Source: CAYUUW01 sp964448005
GTDB lineage: Bacteria; Patescibacteriota; Gracilibacteria; UM-FILTER-43-11
DNA length: 19,967 nucleotides
Direction of reading: 5' to 3'
Assembly: GCA_964448005.1 (NCBI GenBank)
Contig: CAYUUW010000024.1
Span: forward strand, 1 to 19,967
In this document: positions 5,527 through 12,877 of the stretch, in pieces
How the letters are laid out: each line of letters begins with the position of its first letter
Position numbering within the stretch: the first letter of the stretch is position 1
Made by a program: the position numbers and the translations under genes
Notes under the pieces: generated by a model
Told to the model about the DNA's origin: nothing
What the model saw: the letters and a program-made list of their open reading frames with translations, nothing else
Database searches by the model: none

Positions 5527-7439
5527 ATTGAACAAGGCTCAAGATGAATTGCGCCTTGCCCTCTTGCTCTGTCATGGAGTAGCTTTCAGCGGCATTCTCC
5601 AGGCTTACCATGAACTCCGGATGGTTCTTCCAGAAAATCCGCTGGGCATCCGTCAGGCTTTGGGGCTCAAAGGGCTTTGATTTCCAGCTCCGGGGCATCA
5701 ATTCCAAAAGGCGGTCGTACACCAGGGCCGCCTTTTTGTGCTGCCCAGTGCCATGATAGAAATTGGCCCAATACTCGTAGACCAGGGGCTGGGCGGCTTT
5801 TTGCGAGGCGATGGATTTGAAGGCCGCTTCGGCCTTTTCATTTTCCCCTCCGATCATGTGAATCTTGGCCAGATTCAGCCGGGATTTGAGGTTGTTTTGG
5901 CTGAGGGCCGAATAGGCTTGGTTGATTTCTGCCGCCTTTCCAAAGGCGATTTCCGAATGCGTTCGAAGGATGATGGCGTAGAGCTGGTCAAACGCAAAAG
6001 AATAAAGATCGGCGTACGGAGGCGAATTCTCCAGGGCTGCTTCCATGATGGCCATTGCCTTTTCATGGTGATTCTCATTGATTTCCAGAATAGCCTGGGA
6101 CAGCTGATGATTTGAAGCCATCAGCCTTGCGCTCCAAAAAACGGTCGAGGCAGCCATCCCCAGAAGCAACAACGAAACCAGCTTCCCGGCCCGGTTGAAC
6201 ATGAAGGAAGCCGCCTTTGCTTTATCGGAAAAGAGGAAGGAAGCGAAAAGGGCCAGGAAGAAATAGTGAATGGTCATGGAGAAGCTGAAAAAATTGCTGA
6301 CCAAAAGCGTCAAAATAGCTAGGGCCGCATAATGCCGCCGGCCTCGGGACCGAAAGGCCTCCCTTAAAACAAGGCCGAAAAAGACCAGATAGAGGATGAG
6401 CCCCAGAATCCCCAAGTGGATCCACATTTCCATGGGCTCATTGTGAGGCCGGTCGGCCAGATTGTAGTAGTCCGTATGCTGAAAGAACCCTGGCTTCGCC
6501 TTTTCCTCGAACCGCCACGCAAATGATTCCAGGCCCGTCCCAAAAATCGGCCTTTCCTGAATCATTTCAACGGAGCTTTGCCAAATGCTCAGGCGCGCGT
6601 TGATGGATCTCAGATCCTGGGCGTAAACGGCCAAAAAGGAAGCAGAAAGAATCACACCCGCCCCCAGCAGGCCTGCGACAGCCTTTTTGCTTTTCCTGAA
6701 CCGGATCAGGAGCGATACGGCGCCNNNNNNNNNNGAGCATGAGCGCCAGCATGGTGGCCCGATTCACCGTGGTCAAAAGAGCGGTAATGATCAGGGTCAA
6801 AGCGAAAAAATAAGCCCAGCGCTTCTTTTTTGAGGATTCTGAAAAAAGCATCCAGGCGCTCCAAAAAGGGAAAATCAGATAGGCGCCCAGGAAGGTCGGA
6901 TTGCCGATGGCGGAAAAGCTCCTGCCTGCGAACATCTCTGTTGCGTAGGCGGGAAAAAAGTCCAGGCCGGCTTTCTGGAAAATGGCATAAATACTCACGA
7001 TGAGCCCCGAGAAAGCAACGATCTCAAAAAACCTCCGCTCAGCCTGCCTTAGCTGAAAAATCTGGAAAGAAATCCAGAAAAGAGCGATATAGAGCAGCAT
7101 ATTGACGCCGCCGCCCTGCCTATAGAACGATCCCCAAAAGCTCACCGAGGGCCATACGGAAGTGATGAGGGAGAGGGCTAGGGCAAAAAGGAGAAAGGCA
7201 GTGAAATAGAGGCTTCCTTTGGAGTAAAAGAGCTTCAGTTTTCCGGTCCGGGAAAAATGAAGGGCATAGGCGGCAATAATGACGGAGATCAGGAGCCTGA
7301 GCAGCGCATTTTTAGGCACCTCAAACATGTCAATTCCCCAAGGGTAAAAGAAAATCGGCAAAAGGAAAATCATCGCCCCCCATACGGGGACGATGATTTT
7401 CCGGAGCAGGTCGAAGTTCTTTTTCTCCAAGGGAAGCAA
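5525..7439 (-). CDS. O-antigen ligase/Wzy-family membrane protein with C-terminal TPRs, interrupted by an assembly gap
   Basis: One gene seen in two parts around ten N at 6725-6734. The N-terminal 235 aa start at a TTG at 7439 (AGGAG about 13 nt upstream) and hold many hydrophobic helices, ending TTVNRATMLALML. The C-terminal 399 aa begin GAVSLLIRFRKSK, contain the family segment INARLSIWQSSVEMIQERPI followed by FGTGLESF, then HNEPMEMWIHLGILGLILYL and further membrane helices. After about residue 165 of this part the sequence is helical and TPR-like (HEKAMAIMEAALENSPPYAD; KAEAAFKSIASQKAAQPLVY; HKKAALVYDRLLELMPRSW). Wzy_C proteins polymerise or transfer lipid-linked glycans on the outer face of the membrane; the TPRs may recruit partners. 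The gene lies 33 nt after the SLH protein gene on the same strand, so the two are probably cotranscribed and may concern glycosylation of the surface layer. Confidence 0.85.
6725..6734. other. ten-N assembly gap
   Basis: Unknown bases fall within the Wzy-like gene. Codons are complete on both sides (the left part begins at 6724, the right part ends at 6735), so the true gap length should be a multiple of three and the printed ten is a placeholder. Confidence 0.95.
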
Positions 7440-7472
7440 TTGAGTGAATTTTCTCCTGGGTTCAAATGACGC

Positions 7473-9461
7473 TCATTTCTTCTGCCAGCTGGCATACAGA
7501 AACTCCACTGCGCCGCTCAGGCCAAAGCCATTGGTCCAAAAATAGGAGCCGGCGCCGGGGAAGATGCTGTAGCTTTCCGCAGGGCTGTCTGACCAGCTCA
7601 GGTATTTTTTGGTGTCGGTCTTCAGCGCCTCCATCGGAGCAAGCACGCCGTTGCTTCCGCCAAGGCTGCCCACCAGGTACCCCGTTGTCTTGAAGGGGTT
7701 CGGGCTGTTGGCCAGCGAGAGCCTTGCTTCCAGATGAGGGCTGAAGTACACCGCCAGAAGATCCCCGGATTCAGAATTGCTCACCGTGGTGCTGATGGCA
7801 TAGGAGGCGCTCGAGCCCGGCTGGATGACTTGCTTTTGCCTGAAGACAAAATAAACGAAGCCTTCCGGGTTGCCGACTTCCGGCAAGTCGGCGACAATCT
7901 CCGCTTCGTCCAAGGTCGGCTTGCCGTTCTTGTAGAGCCGGAAGTCCCCCAGGTTCAAGGGGTTGTTCGGATCGGCATCCACCGCCACCAGCTGGATTCC
8001 GAAGCTGCCGAAGGCAACCGCTCCCCCTTGGGGATCGGCCTTTACGTCAAAGGAAAGGAGCTTGAACTCCCCATCCGTCACCGACTGGCCCTCGATGGCC
8101 TCCATCGCATCGTTGGAGGACAAAATCGGCCTGCCGTGGCGAAGGGTGAAGGACGTGGACTGGCCCTGGATCGTCTTCGCCTTTCCGTCGAAGGTTTTCT
8201 CGGCCGACAGGTTCTCGGCATAGAAGCCGGCCAAATCAATGTAGCCATCGGCCAGATCCGCATCCTTTAGCAATTTGATGGCCACCGGATTGCCGGAGAA
8301 AGCGCCTTTCACCGTGGAGGGATCCTTGAAGTTGAAGAGCAGATCGAATTTGGAAAAGCTGCTCGAAGCGTGCATCTTCATGCCCTCGAAGGAGAGCTGG
8401 CTGCCCTTGAGGTAGGCCACCTGGCTCTGCTCCAGGCCGCTCTTGTCCTTGTAGCGGAGGGTGGCCGAGTCGAGCAGGTCGCTGAGGGGGGCGATCCCTT
8501 CGCCCGCATAAGCGGGGGCCAGATCAAAGGTCAGCTTGGCGACGACCAGGTCTTCGTTCGCGATCGATTTGACGTCGTAGGAGGCCAGATAATTGTTCTT
8601 GGAGCCGGCCACGAACGTTTTTTCCGAGGGAAGGGCGACATACTGCCCCCCGCTGAAGGTCTCCTTCTCGATGACGGGGCGGATCTCCACCCCGATGGGC
8701 GAGTTCTCATCCAGCTTGTAGGGGTCCAGAAGGGCCATCTGCTCCTCAAGGTTCTTGATGATCAGGTCCATGGCCAGGGCGATGATTTTGGCCAATTGCT
8801 CGCGGGTCAGCTCGTCGCCGGGGCCGAACTCGCCGGTCAAGTTGCCGCTTTCGTCCTTGTAGCCATTCACCAGCCCCAATTCCTGGGCCTTGTAGACATA
8901 GGGCTCATACCAGGAATCGGCCTCCACGTCGGAGAAGGCGTTTTCCGCCGGAACCTTGAATTCCATGGGCGCCTCAGGGGATTTCTCCGCCTCACCGTCC
9001 TTGTCCGCTTCGGGCAAGGTCGAATAGATCGCCCGGACAATCAGGGTGACGATCTCCGCGCGCAATAAATGATCCTCAGGGCCGTAGTAGCCGGTCGGCT
9101 CTCCCGTGTCGCTATCCGCATAGCCCTTCACCCAGCCCAGATCATGGGCGGTGTTGATGTACTTGTTCTGGAGGTGGGATGGGGGAACATCCTTAAAGGC
9201 CTGGGCGCCTTCGCTGTTCAGGCGCTCTTTGGGCACCGTGGCTCTTACCAGCATTTCTGCCACCTCGGCTCGGGTGGCTTCCCGGTCGGGATAAAAGCGA
9301 TCCGACTCATCCACGGCATCGGCCTGGACCAGCTTTTCTATAAACTCATAGGACCATCGGTCCGAAGGAACATCCAGGAAGGCTTGGGCGAAGGCCAGAG
9401 CGGGCAAGGCGATGAATGCAGCAAAAAAAGAGGAGAGAAGGGCAAAGGAGGGGGTTTTCAT
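7473..9461 (-). CDS. surface-layer-type protein with three SLH domains
   Basis: A 662-aa exported protein. Residues 1-26 are a signal peptide (LSSFFAAFIALPALAFAQA). Three SLH domains follow: 27-75 (FLDVPSDRWSYEFIEKLVQA, then FYPDREATRAEVAEML), 88-148 (FKDVPPSHLQNKYINTAHDL, then YGPEDHLLRAEIVTLIVRAI) and 175-236 (FSDVEADSWYEPYVYKAQEL, then FGPGDELTREQLAKIIALAM). SLH domains bind secondary cell-wall polymers and hold proteins at the surface. The rest (about 250-662) is rich in beta-forming sequence without a recognised enzyme motif (for example FTLRHGRPILSS, YAISTTVSNSESGDLLAVYF), and the last residues LYASWQKK are not an LPXTG-type sorting signal. It may be an S-layer or other surface structural protein. 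A good promoter lies at 9491-9518; no Shine-Dalgarno is seen. It is likely the first gene of an operon with the Wzy-like gene. Confidence 0.87.
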   Translation of the reverse strand: MKTPSFALLSSFFAAFIALPALAFAQAFLDVPSDRWSYEFIEKLVQADAVDESDRFYPDREATRAEVAEMLVRATVPKERLNSEGAQAFKDVPPSHLQNKYINTAHDLGWVKGYADSDTGEPTGYYGPEDHLLRAEIVTLIVRAIYSTLPEADKDGEAEKSPEAPMEFKVPAENAFSDVEADSWYEPYVYKAQELGLVNGYKDESGNLTGEFGPGDELTREQLAKIIALAMDLIIKNLEEQMALLDPYKLDENSPIGVEIRPVIEKETFSGGQYVALPSEKTFVAGSKNNYLASYDVKSIANEDLVVAKLTFDLAPAYAGEGIAPLSDLLDSATLRYKDKSGLEQSQVAYLKGSQLSFEGMKMHASSSFSKFDLLFNFKDPSTVKGAFSGNPVAIKLLKDADLADGYIDLAGFYAENLSAEKTFDGKAKTIQGQSTSFTLRHGRPILSSNDAMEAIEGQSVTDGEFKLLSFDVKADPQGGAVAFGSFGIQLVAVDADPNNPLNLGDFRLYKNGKPTLDEAEIVADLPEVGNPEGFVYFVFRQKQVIQPGSSASYAISTTVSNSESGDLLAVYFSPHLEARLSLANSPNPFKTTGYLVGSLGGSNGVLAPMEALKTDTKKYLSWSDSPAESYSIFPGAGSYFWTNGFGLSGAVEFLYASWQKK

Positions 9462-9490
9462 AATTTTAATGAATTTTCAACTGGGGCAAT

Positions 9491-9518
9491 AGTATAGTAG
9501 AGTGATAAAACCTGTAAA
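9491..9518 (-). promoter_or_regulatory. promoter of the SLH-Wzy operon
   Basis: On the minus strand TTTACA (9518-9513), 16-nt spacer, TATACT (9496-9491); both hexamers match 5 of 6. The leader to the ATG at 9461 is about 25 nt. Confidence 0.6.
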
Positions 9519-9548
9519 GGAGTTCGAATTCGTCTAGATAGTAGCTGC

Positions 9549-9577
9549 TTGACTTTTCAAAAAAAGAAGGCTAAATT
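9549..9577 (+). promoter_or_regulatory. promoter of the tmRNA gene
   Basis: TTGACT (9549-9554), 17-nt spacer, TAAATT (9572-9577). The predicted start, near 9584, lies only a few bases before the tRNA-like 5' end at 9588. It is divergent from the SLH promoter. Confidence 0.55.
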
Positions 9578-9587
9578 CGACCTCCAT

Positions 9588-9876
9588 GGGGTCAGAAGCT
9601 CTCAATGGCGAGAGCGTTTGCATGGCAGTTGGTGAGCGAATTTCAAAGCTTACCCCAACAGGTTCGGAAGCTCTCCTGAAGGGCGACGAAAATTGTTAGC
9701 TGAGTAAGTACATCTTGATAGCTCAGAAAAAGAGCGTCTTGCTGGCAAATAGGATGGTGTGTGCGATCAAAAGGTGCCAGGAAGAAGGTCGGTGCAGGTT
9801 GAAAAGACTGTCCTCAAGATCAATGTTTACTCCGGGCTGCTAAGCGAAAGGGCGGGTTCGATCCCCGGTGGCTCCA
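9588..9876 (+). ncRNA. ssrA: transfer-messenger RNA, short form
   Basis: tmRNA rescues ribosomes stalled on broken mRNAs and tags the product for proteolysis. The ends form a tRNA-like domain: GGGGTCA (9588-9594) pairs over 7 bp, with two wobbles, with TGGCTCC (9869-9875); A9876 is the discriminator. A T-arm with loop TTCGATC (9857-9863) precedes it. GTTTGCA (9616-9622) pairs with TGCTAAGC (9838-9845, one bulge), in the place of tmRNA helix 2. AAAAGACTG (9802-9810) resembles the conserved AAAGACTGAC near the 3' end of known tmRNAs. Internal helices include 9628-9637 with 9648-9659, CTGAG/CTCAG and CTGGCA/TGCCAG, with TTGAT/ATCAA crossing them as in a pseudoknot. The tag may be GRRKLLAE ending at TAA 9705-9707. 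CCA is not encoded (ACTA follows the stem). Odd points are the short length (289 nt; most are 350-400) and a full 6-bp stem (9598-9603 with 9610-9615) where tmRNA normally has no D stem. An intron-bearing tRNA is the main alternative. Confidence 0.72.
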
Positions 9877-9880
9877 CTAT

Positions 9881-9913
9881 CCCTGTCCGACGATCATGTC
9901 GGGCAGGGTTTTT
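9881..9913 (+). terminator. strong terminator of the tmRNA gene
   Basis: CCCTGTCCGAC (9881-9891) pairs with GTCGGGCAGGG (9898-9908) over 11 bp with one wobble, around GATCAT, and five T follow (9909-9913). It starts 5 nt after the tRNA-like end. Confidence 0.88.
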
Positions 9914-9932
9914 CCTGTTTTCCGTATGTGTC

Positions 9933-9974
9933 ATTCCGGCCCCTGCCTACCGGCAGGCAGGTCCGAGCCGGAAT
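9933..9974. repeat. nested inverted repeat with CCTGCC-type palindrome
   Basis: ATTCCGGC (9933-9940) pairs with GCCGGAAT (9967-9974). Nested within is a 20-nt near-palindrome at 9942-9961 (one mismatch) with core CCTACCGGCAGG, almost the same as the palindrome at 5483-5504. It is probably a dispersed REP- or MITE-like element. Confidence 0.7.
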
Positions 9975-10024
9975 CCATGTTATGCCAATTGATTCAGGAA
10001 AACCTGGTGTGGCTTTGGATTACC

Positions 10025-10077
10025 GCTCGAGTTTATCCTCTAAAACAGGGCTCGAGAATAACTATTATTAGAGGATA
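10025..10077. repeat. interleaved repeats downstream of the HEPN-like gene
   Basis: TATCCTCTAA (10034-10043) pairs perfectly with TTAGAGGATA (10068-10077). GCTCGAG occurs at 10025-10031 and again at 10050-10056, each containing the palindrome CTCGAG; the second copy lies in the loop of the first stem, so the two pairings cross. There is no T-tract, so it is not a usual terminator for the gene ending at 10090. Confidence 0.6.
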
Positions 10078-10089
10078 CGATGGCTAAGT

Positions 10090-11091
10090 TTAAAAGTGTT
10101 TATCAATTTTTTTGACAATAAATCTGCCAAAAAATGCTGGTAATTTTGACAGAATTTTGTTTATCCTCTCCACTCTATTTCTAGGCAGTAAATAGATTCC
10201 TTTGTTGCTAATTAATCTTTCTTCATAAGGCATAAAACGCCCGATTTGATGTGGTATGTGACCTCGTGAAAGCTCTTCTTTCGTGAAATTATCTTTTAGT
10301 CCGATTAATCCATGACCTTTTCTTACAATTGTAAGGCACATTTCTTTTGGATCATGGCTGAACTCAGGGTGCGGTTTAATTAATTCGGGGGTTTTATATC
10401 CTGAAATATAAAACTGGTGGATAATTTCTAAAGCTTCTAAATAGGCAAATGCGCTATTAATTAGAGTGTGCCACTCATTCCTAGAATATGTCTTCCTAGG
10501 ACTCATAATGCGAACCTCATTTCCAGCAATAGTGTAGTCTGAGTGAAAGATGGAGTTTCTAAGTTTGTTGTCGAAAAATTCATCAAAAATATCCAGTCTC
10601 AAACTCACGCTTTTTGCCATTTTTTTCACTTGTTCAATTTTATCTGCCGGTGATTGGCTGCGTTTCTTGCCATGGCCATCTAGGTGATCGGGATAATATG
10701 TTATCGCCAAAAACCTATCGCCCTTTATGATATTTATTAAATTGGCAAGTATCTCATATGGTTCAGAAGCTTCTATTATTAAGCCATAAAGTAACAATGA
10801 GTATTGCGTTTCAATGAAATCATCGTTTCTAAATTTTTTGGAAATCTGGTAAAAGGCTTTGTGCGCTTTCTGTAAGGTTTCAAACGTATCCCAGCCAGGG
10901 CCGGACGAGCCTTTCACTCTAAGCAAAGTAAGTATAAATTCAAATTCGCTTTTTTCCTTTGCTCGTGAAAAAAATGGCTCAATTACATTTAGATATTTCT
11001 CTAATGCAGGTTGATACGATGGATGCGTGTCTTTTCTTTTTTTAACAATCCATTTGCCATCATTACTGCGATTGATTTGCATATTTTTCAT
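10090..11091 (-). CDS. AT-rich HEPN-like protein, possible RNase
   Basis: A 333-aa soluble protein with a mainly helical, charged sequence. The best clue is KLRNSIFHSDYT: R178 and H183 form the Rx4H pattern of HEPN domains, which are often metal-independent RNases in defence, toxin-antitoxin and RNA-processing systems. The motif lies in a predicted helix after DIFDEFFDN, as in that fold. Whether the protein is an active nuclease cannot be told from sequence. I chose the ATG at 11091 (AGGA ten bases upstream) over the GTG-type extension to 11190, whose added residues look unlike protein. It lies 32 nt after the methyltransferase gene on the same strand and so could be the last gene of that cluster. 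Its base composition is much more AT-rich than its neighbours, which suggests recent transfer. No antitoxin-like nucleotidyltransferase (MNT) is next to it. Confidence 0.75.
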   Translation of the reverse strand: MKNMQINRSNDGKWIVKKRKDTHPSYQPALEKYLNVIEPFFSRAKEKSEFEFILTLLRVKGSSGPGWDTFETLQKAHKAFYQISKKFRNDDFIETQYSLLLYGLIIEASEPYEILANLINIIKGDRFLAITYYPDHLDGHGKKRSQSPADKIEQVKKMAKSVSLRLDIFDEFFDNKLRNSIFHSDYTIAGNEVRIMSPRKTYSRNEWHTLINSAFAYLEALEIIHQFYISGYKTPELIKPHPEFSHDPKEMCLTIVRKGHGLIGLKDNFTKEELSRGHIPHQIGRFMPYEERLISNKGIYLLPRNRVERINKILSKLPAFFGRFIVKKIDKHF

Positions 11092-11123
11092 GAATAAAAT
11101 TCCTTCGCTTATACCCATTCCCC

Positions 11124-11984
11124 CTACCCAATCTCCAGCCAGAACGACCCTCCATGACGCTCGGCATCCTTGCTGTTGGGATGATCCCAAATGGGCTCCA
11201 GCTTTTTGGAAAGGGCGGCATCTTCGCTCACGAAGAACGCCGGAAAGATCGTTCGGTATTTTTCCGGATTCGCCAAAATAAAAGCCGCCAGCACGTACTG
11301 CTCCGAGTACGCCCTATCGCACATGAACTGGGGGTAATCGTAGGGAAGGTAGACATCGTGGACATGCACAATCACTCCTTTTTTCAGGTAAGGGAACAGC
11401 TCCAGAAAGCACACCGTGGCGTCGGAATTCGGTAAGCAGCGGTGCGAATTGTCGACAAACAGAATGTCCCCCTTCTCCAGCCCCTCGGTGATGAAGCGGT
11501 AGTCCTCCAGCTTCTCCAGCGGCTGGCGGATGATCTCATCCGCCAAGCGGCTCACGTCCGCTCGCGGGAAAGGATCGATCGAGGTGATTCGGGTGGCCAG
11601 CTTGTTCTCCACAATCGATTTCTTGGCGATCCTCGTCGAATTCCCCGAGCCGATCTCGATGTACTTCGCCGGCTTGTGGCGGGCGATCATCGTGTAGAGC
11701 GCCACCGTGTCCAGACCCGGGAAAAAGCCGTTGCGCCACGAGGGCTGCCCATCGTCCGCCTTGCCCTTCGCTGGCCGGATCGCCTGAAGGGCGCGTTGGT
11801 GAGTCAGGGCTTCGGCGATGAGGCTTTCGTAGTCGACCCGGTTCTTCTCGATGATCTCCAGGAGCAGTCCATGGGCCTTTTTGCCATGGCCGTAGCGCGG
11901 CTTCATCTCCACCTTGTAGTCCAGCGCCAGCTTCTGGTAGCGGGGCATCAGGAATTTGAGGAAGGATTTGATTCGGCTTATCAT
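11124..11984 (-). CDS. class I SAM-dependent methyltransferase
   Basis: A 286-aa protein with a Rossmann methyltransferase core. Motif I is KYIEIGSGNSTRIAKK (107-122), the acidic residue of the second strand lies in TSIDPFP (134-140), and LFVDNSH (175-181) followed by KKGVIVHVHDVYLPYDYP (201-218) matches the Methyltransf_24 type found in sugar and small-molecule modifying enzymes. The N-terminal 90 residues are basic and helical (ISRIKSFLKFLMPRYQKLAL). The substrate is unknown; a glycan or an O-methyl acceptor is plausible given the envelope genes nearby. The ATG overlaps the truB stop in ATGA, so its translation is coupled to TruB. The sequence looks intact. Confidence 0.85.
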   Translation of the reverse strand: MISRIKSFLKFLMPRYQKLALDYKVEMKPRYGHGKKAHGLLLEIIEKNRVDYESLIAEALTHQRALQAIRPAKGKADDGQPSWRNGFFPGLDTVALYTMIARHKPAKYIEIGSGNSTRIAKKSIVENKLATRITSIDPFPRADVSRLADEIIRQPLEKLEDYRFITEGLEKGDILFVDNSHRCLPNSDATVCFLELFPYLKKGVIVHVHDVYLPYDYPQFMCDRAYSEQYVLAAFILANPEKYRTIFPAFFVSEDAALSKKLEPIWDHPNSKDAERHGGSFWLEIG

Positions 11985-12760
11985 CGGCGTCTGAATGGTT
12001 TTTGGCTATTGGTCGGCTTCAGCTTCATCAGCTGGGCCTGGGGCACTTTGATCAGCTTCTCTTCGCTGGCTTCCTCCACGCTCACGGCCTGCTCCACCGA
12101 ATAGTTCCCCACCTTGGTCCGCTCCAGCGCCGAAAGGTAGCCTCCTACGCCCAAGGCTTGGCCCAGATCGCGAGCCAGGGAACGAATATAAGTGCCCTTG
12201 CTGCATTTCACCCGAACCGTCACCCGGGGCCATTCATAGCCCAGCACCTCCAGCTCGTAGATCGTCACTTTCGCCGCCTTCAGCTCCACAGGCTTGCCTT
12301 TGCGCGCCAGGGCGTAGGCCCTCTTCCCGTCCACCTTCTTGGCCGAAAAATCGGGAGGCATCTGCTCGATCTCCCCCTCGAAGGCCTTCAGGGCACGCTC
12401 CACCTCGATGCGGCTTTTCTTCCCCGCCTCCTTGTTGGGCACAATCTCCCCGTCGGCGTCATCGGTGTTGCTGACGGCTCCCAGGGTGATCTCGCCCACA
12501 TATTCCTTCTCCAGGGCGACCATCTTCTCCGCCAGGCGGGTGGCTTGGCCCAGGCACAGCACCAGCACCCCCGTGGCCATGGGATCCAGGGTTCCGGTGT
12601 GCCCCACCTTTTTGGCGCCCAGCTTGTTGCGCAGCTTGGCGACCACATCGAACGAGGTCCAGCCCTTGGGCTTGTTGATGACCATCAGGCCGGTGATGTC
12701 TTTGCGAGGAGGTCGCGGAAGCCTTTCCTCTTTGAGCGGAGGTTTTTTCTGATCTTGCAT
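11981..12760 (-). CDS. truB: tRNA pseudouridine-55 synthase
   Basis: The 259-aa TruB turns U55 in the T-loop of tRNAs into pseudouridine. Motifs are visible in order: GLMVINKPKGWTSFDVV (24-40), HTGTLDPMATGVL with catalytic D59, KEYVGEITLG (84-93), PPDFSAKKVDGKRAY (about 134-148) and CSKGTYIRSLARDLG (about 185-199). The C-terminal PUA-like part is very short, as in many small bacterial TruB proteins. The first 20 residues are basic and proline-rich and precede the usual start; a later start at an internal codon cannot be excluded. No Shine-Dalgarno is seen at ATG 12760. It overlaps the methyltransferase by 4 nt and is separated from the MurE-like gene by 117 nt holding a long hairpin. Confidence 0.95.
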   Translation of the reverse strand: MQDQKKPPLKEERLPRPPRKDITGLMVINKPKGWTSFDVVAKLRNKLGAKKVGHTGTLDPMATGVLVLCLGQATRLAEKMVALEKEYVGEITLGAVSNTDDADGEIVPNKEAGKKSRIEVERALKAFEGEIEQMPPDFSAKKVDGKRAYALARKGKPVELKAAKVTIYELEVLGYEWPRVTVRVKCSKGTYIRSLARDLGQALGVGGYLSALERTKVGNYSVEQAVSVEEASEEKLIKVPQAQLMKLKPTNSQKPFRRR

Positions 12761-12772
12761 TTTATAGGAAGT

Positions 12773-12824
12773 AAGAAATAAGGATTAAGGACTAAGCTGG
12801 CTTGCTCCTTACTCCTTATTTCTT
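12773..12824. repeat. long near-perfect hairpin between murE-like gene and truB
   Basis: AAGAAATAAGGA (12773-12784) pairs perfectly with TCCTTATTTCTT (12813-12824). Inner TTAAGGA (12785-12791) pairs with TCCTTAC (12806-12812) with one mismatch, and AAGC pairs with GCTT near the tip. The 52-nt element is AT-rich, unlike the flanking genes. Without a T-tract after it on the minus strand it is not a typical terminator. Confidence 0.75.
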
Positions 12825-12877
12825 TCTCGGAGAGTCTATCAGAAAAACCCTTTCCCCCACACAGTGGCTCCACCTAT

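Noticed and set aside
5525..7439. Frameshift or pseudogene in the Wzy-like gene
   Set aside because: The frame change coincides exactly with the ten N, and both halves are full parts of one protein family.
9588..9876. Group I intron within a tRNA gene
   Set aside because: The tRNA-like ends could be exons, but no anticodon stem-loop can be formed from the flanks and I see no convincing P4-P7 core. tmRNA explains more of the sequence; the alternative is kept as a test.
10080..10115. Mini-ORF MAKFKSVYQFF with AGAGG before it
   Set aside because: It has only 11 codons and overlaps the end of the HEPN-like gene; the AGAGG is part of the inverted repeat. Nothing else supports it.
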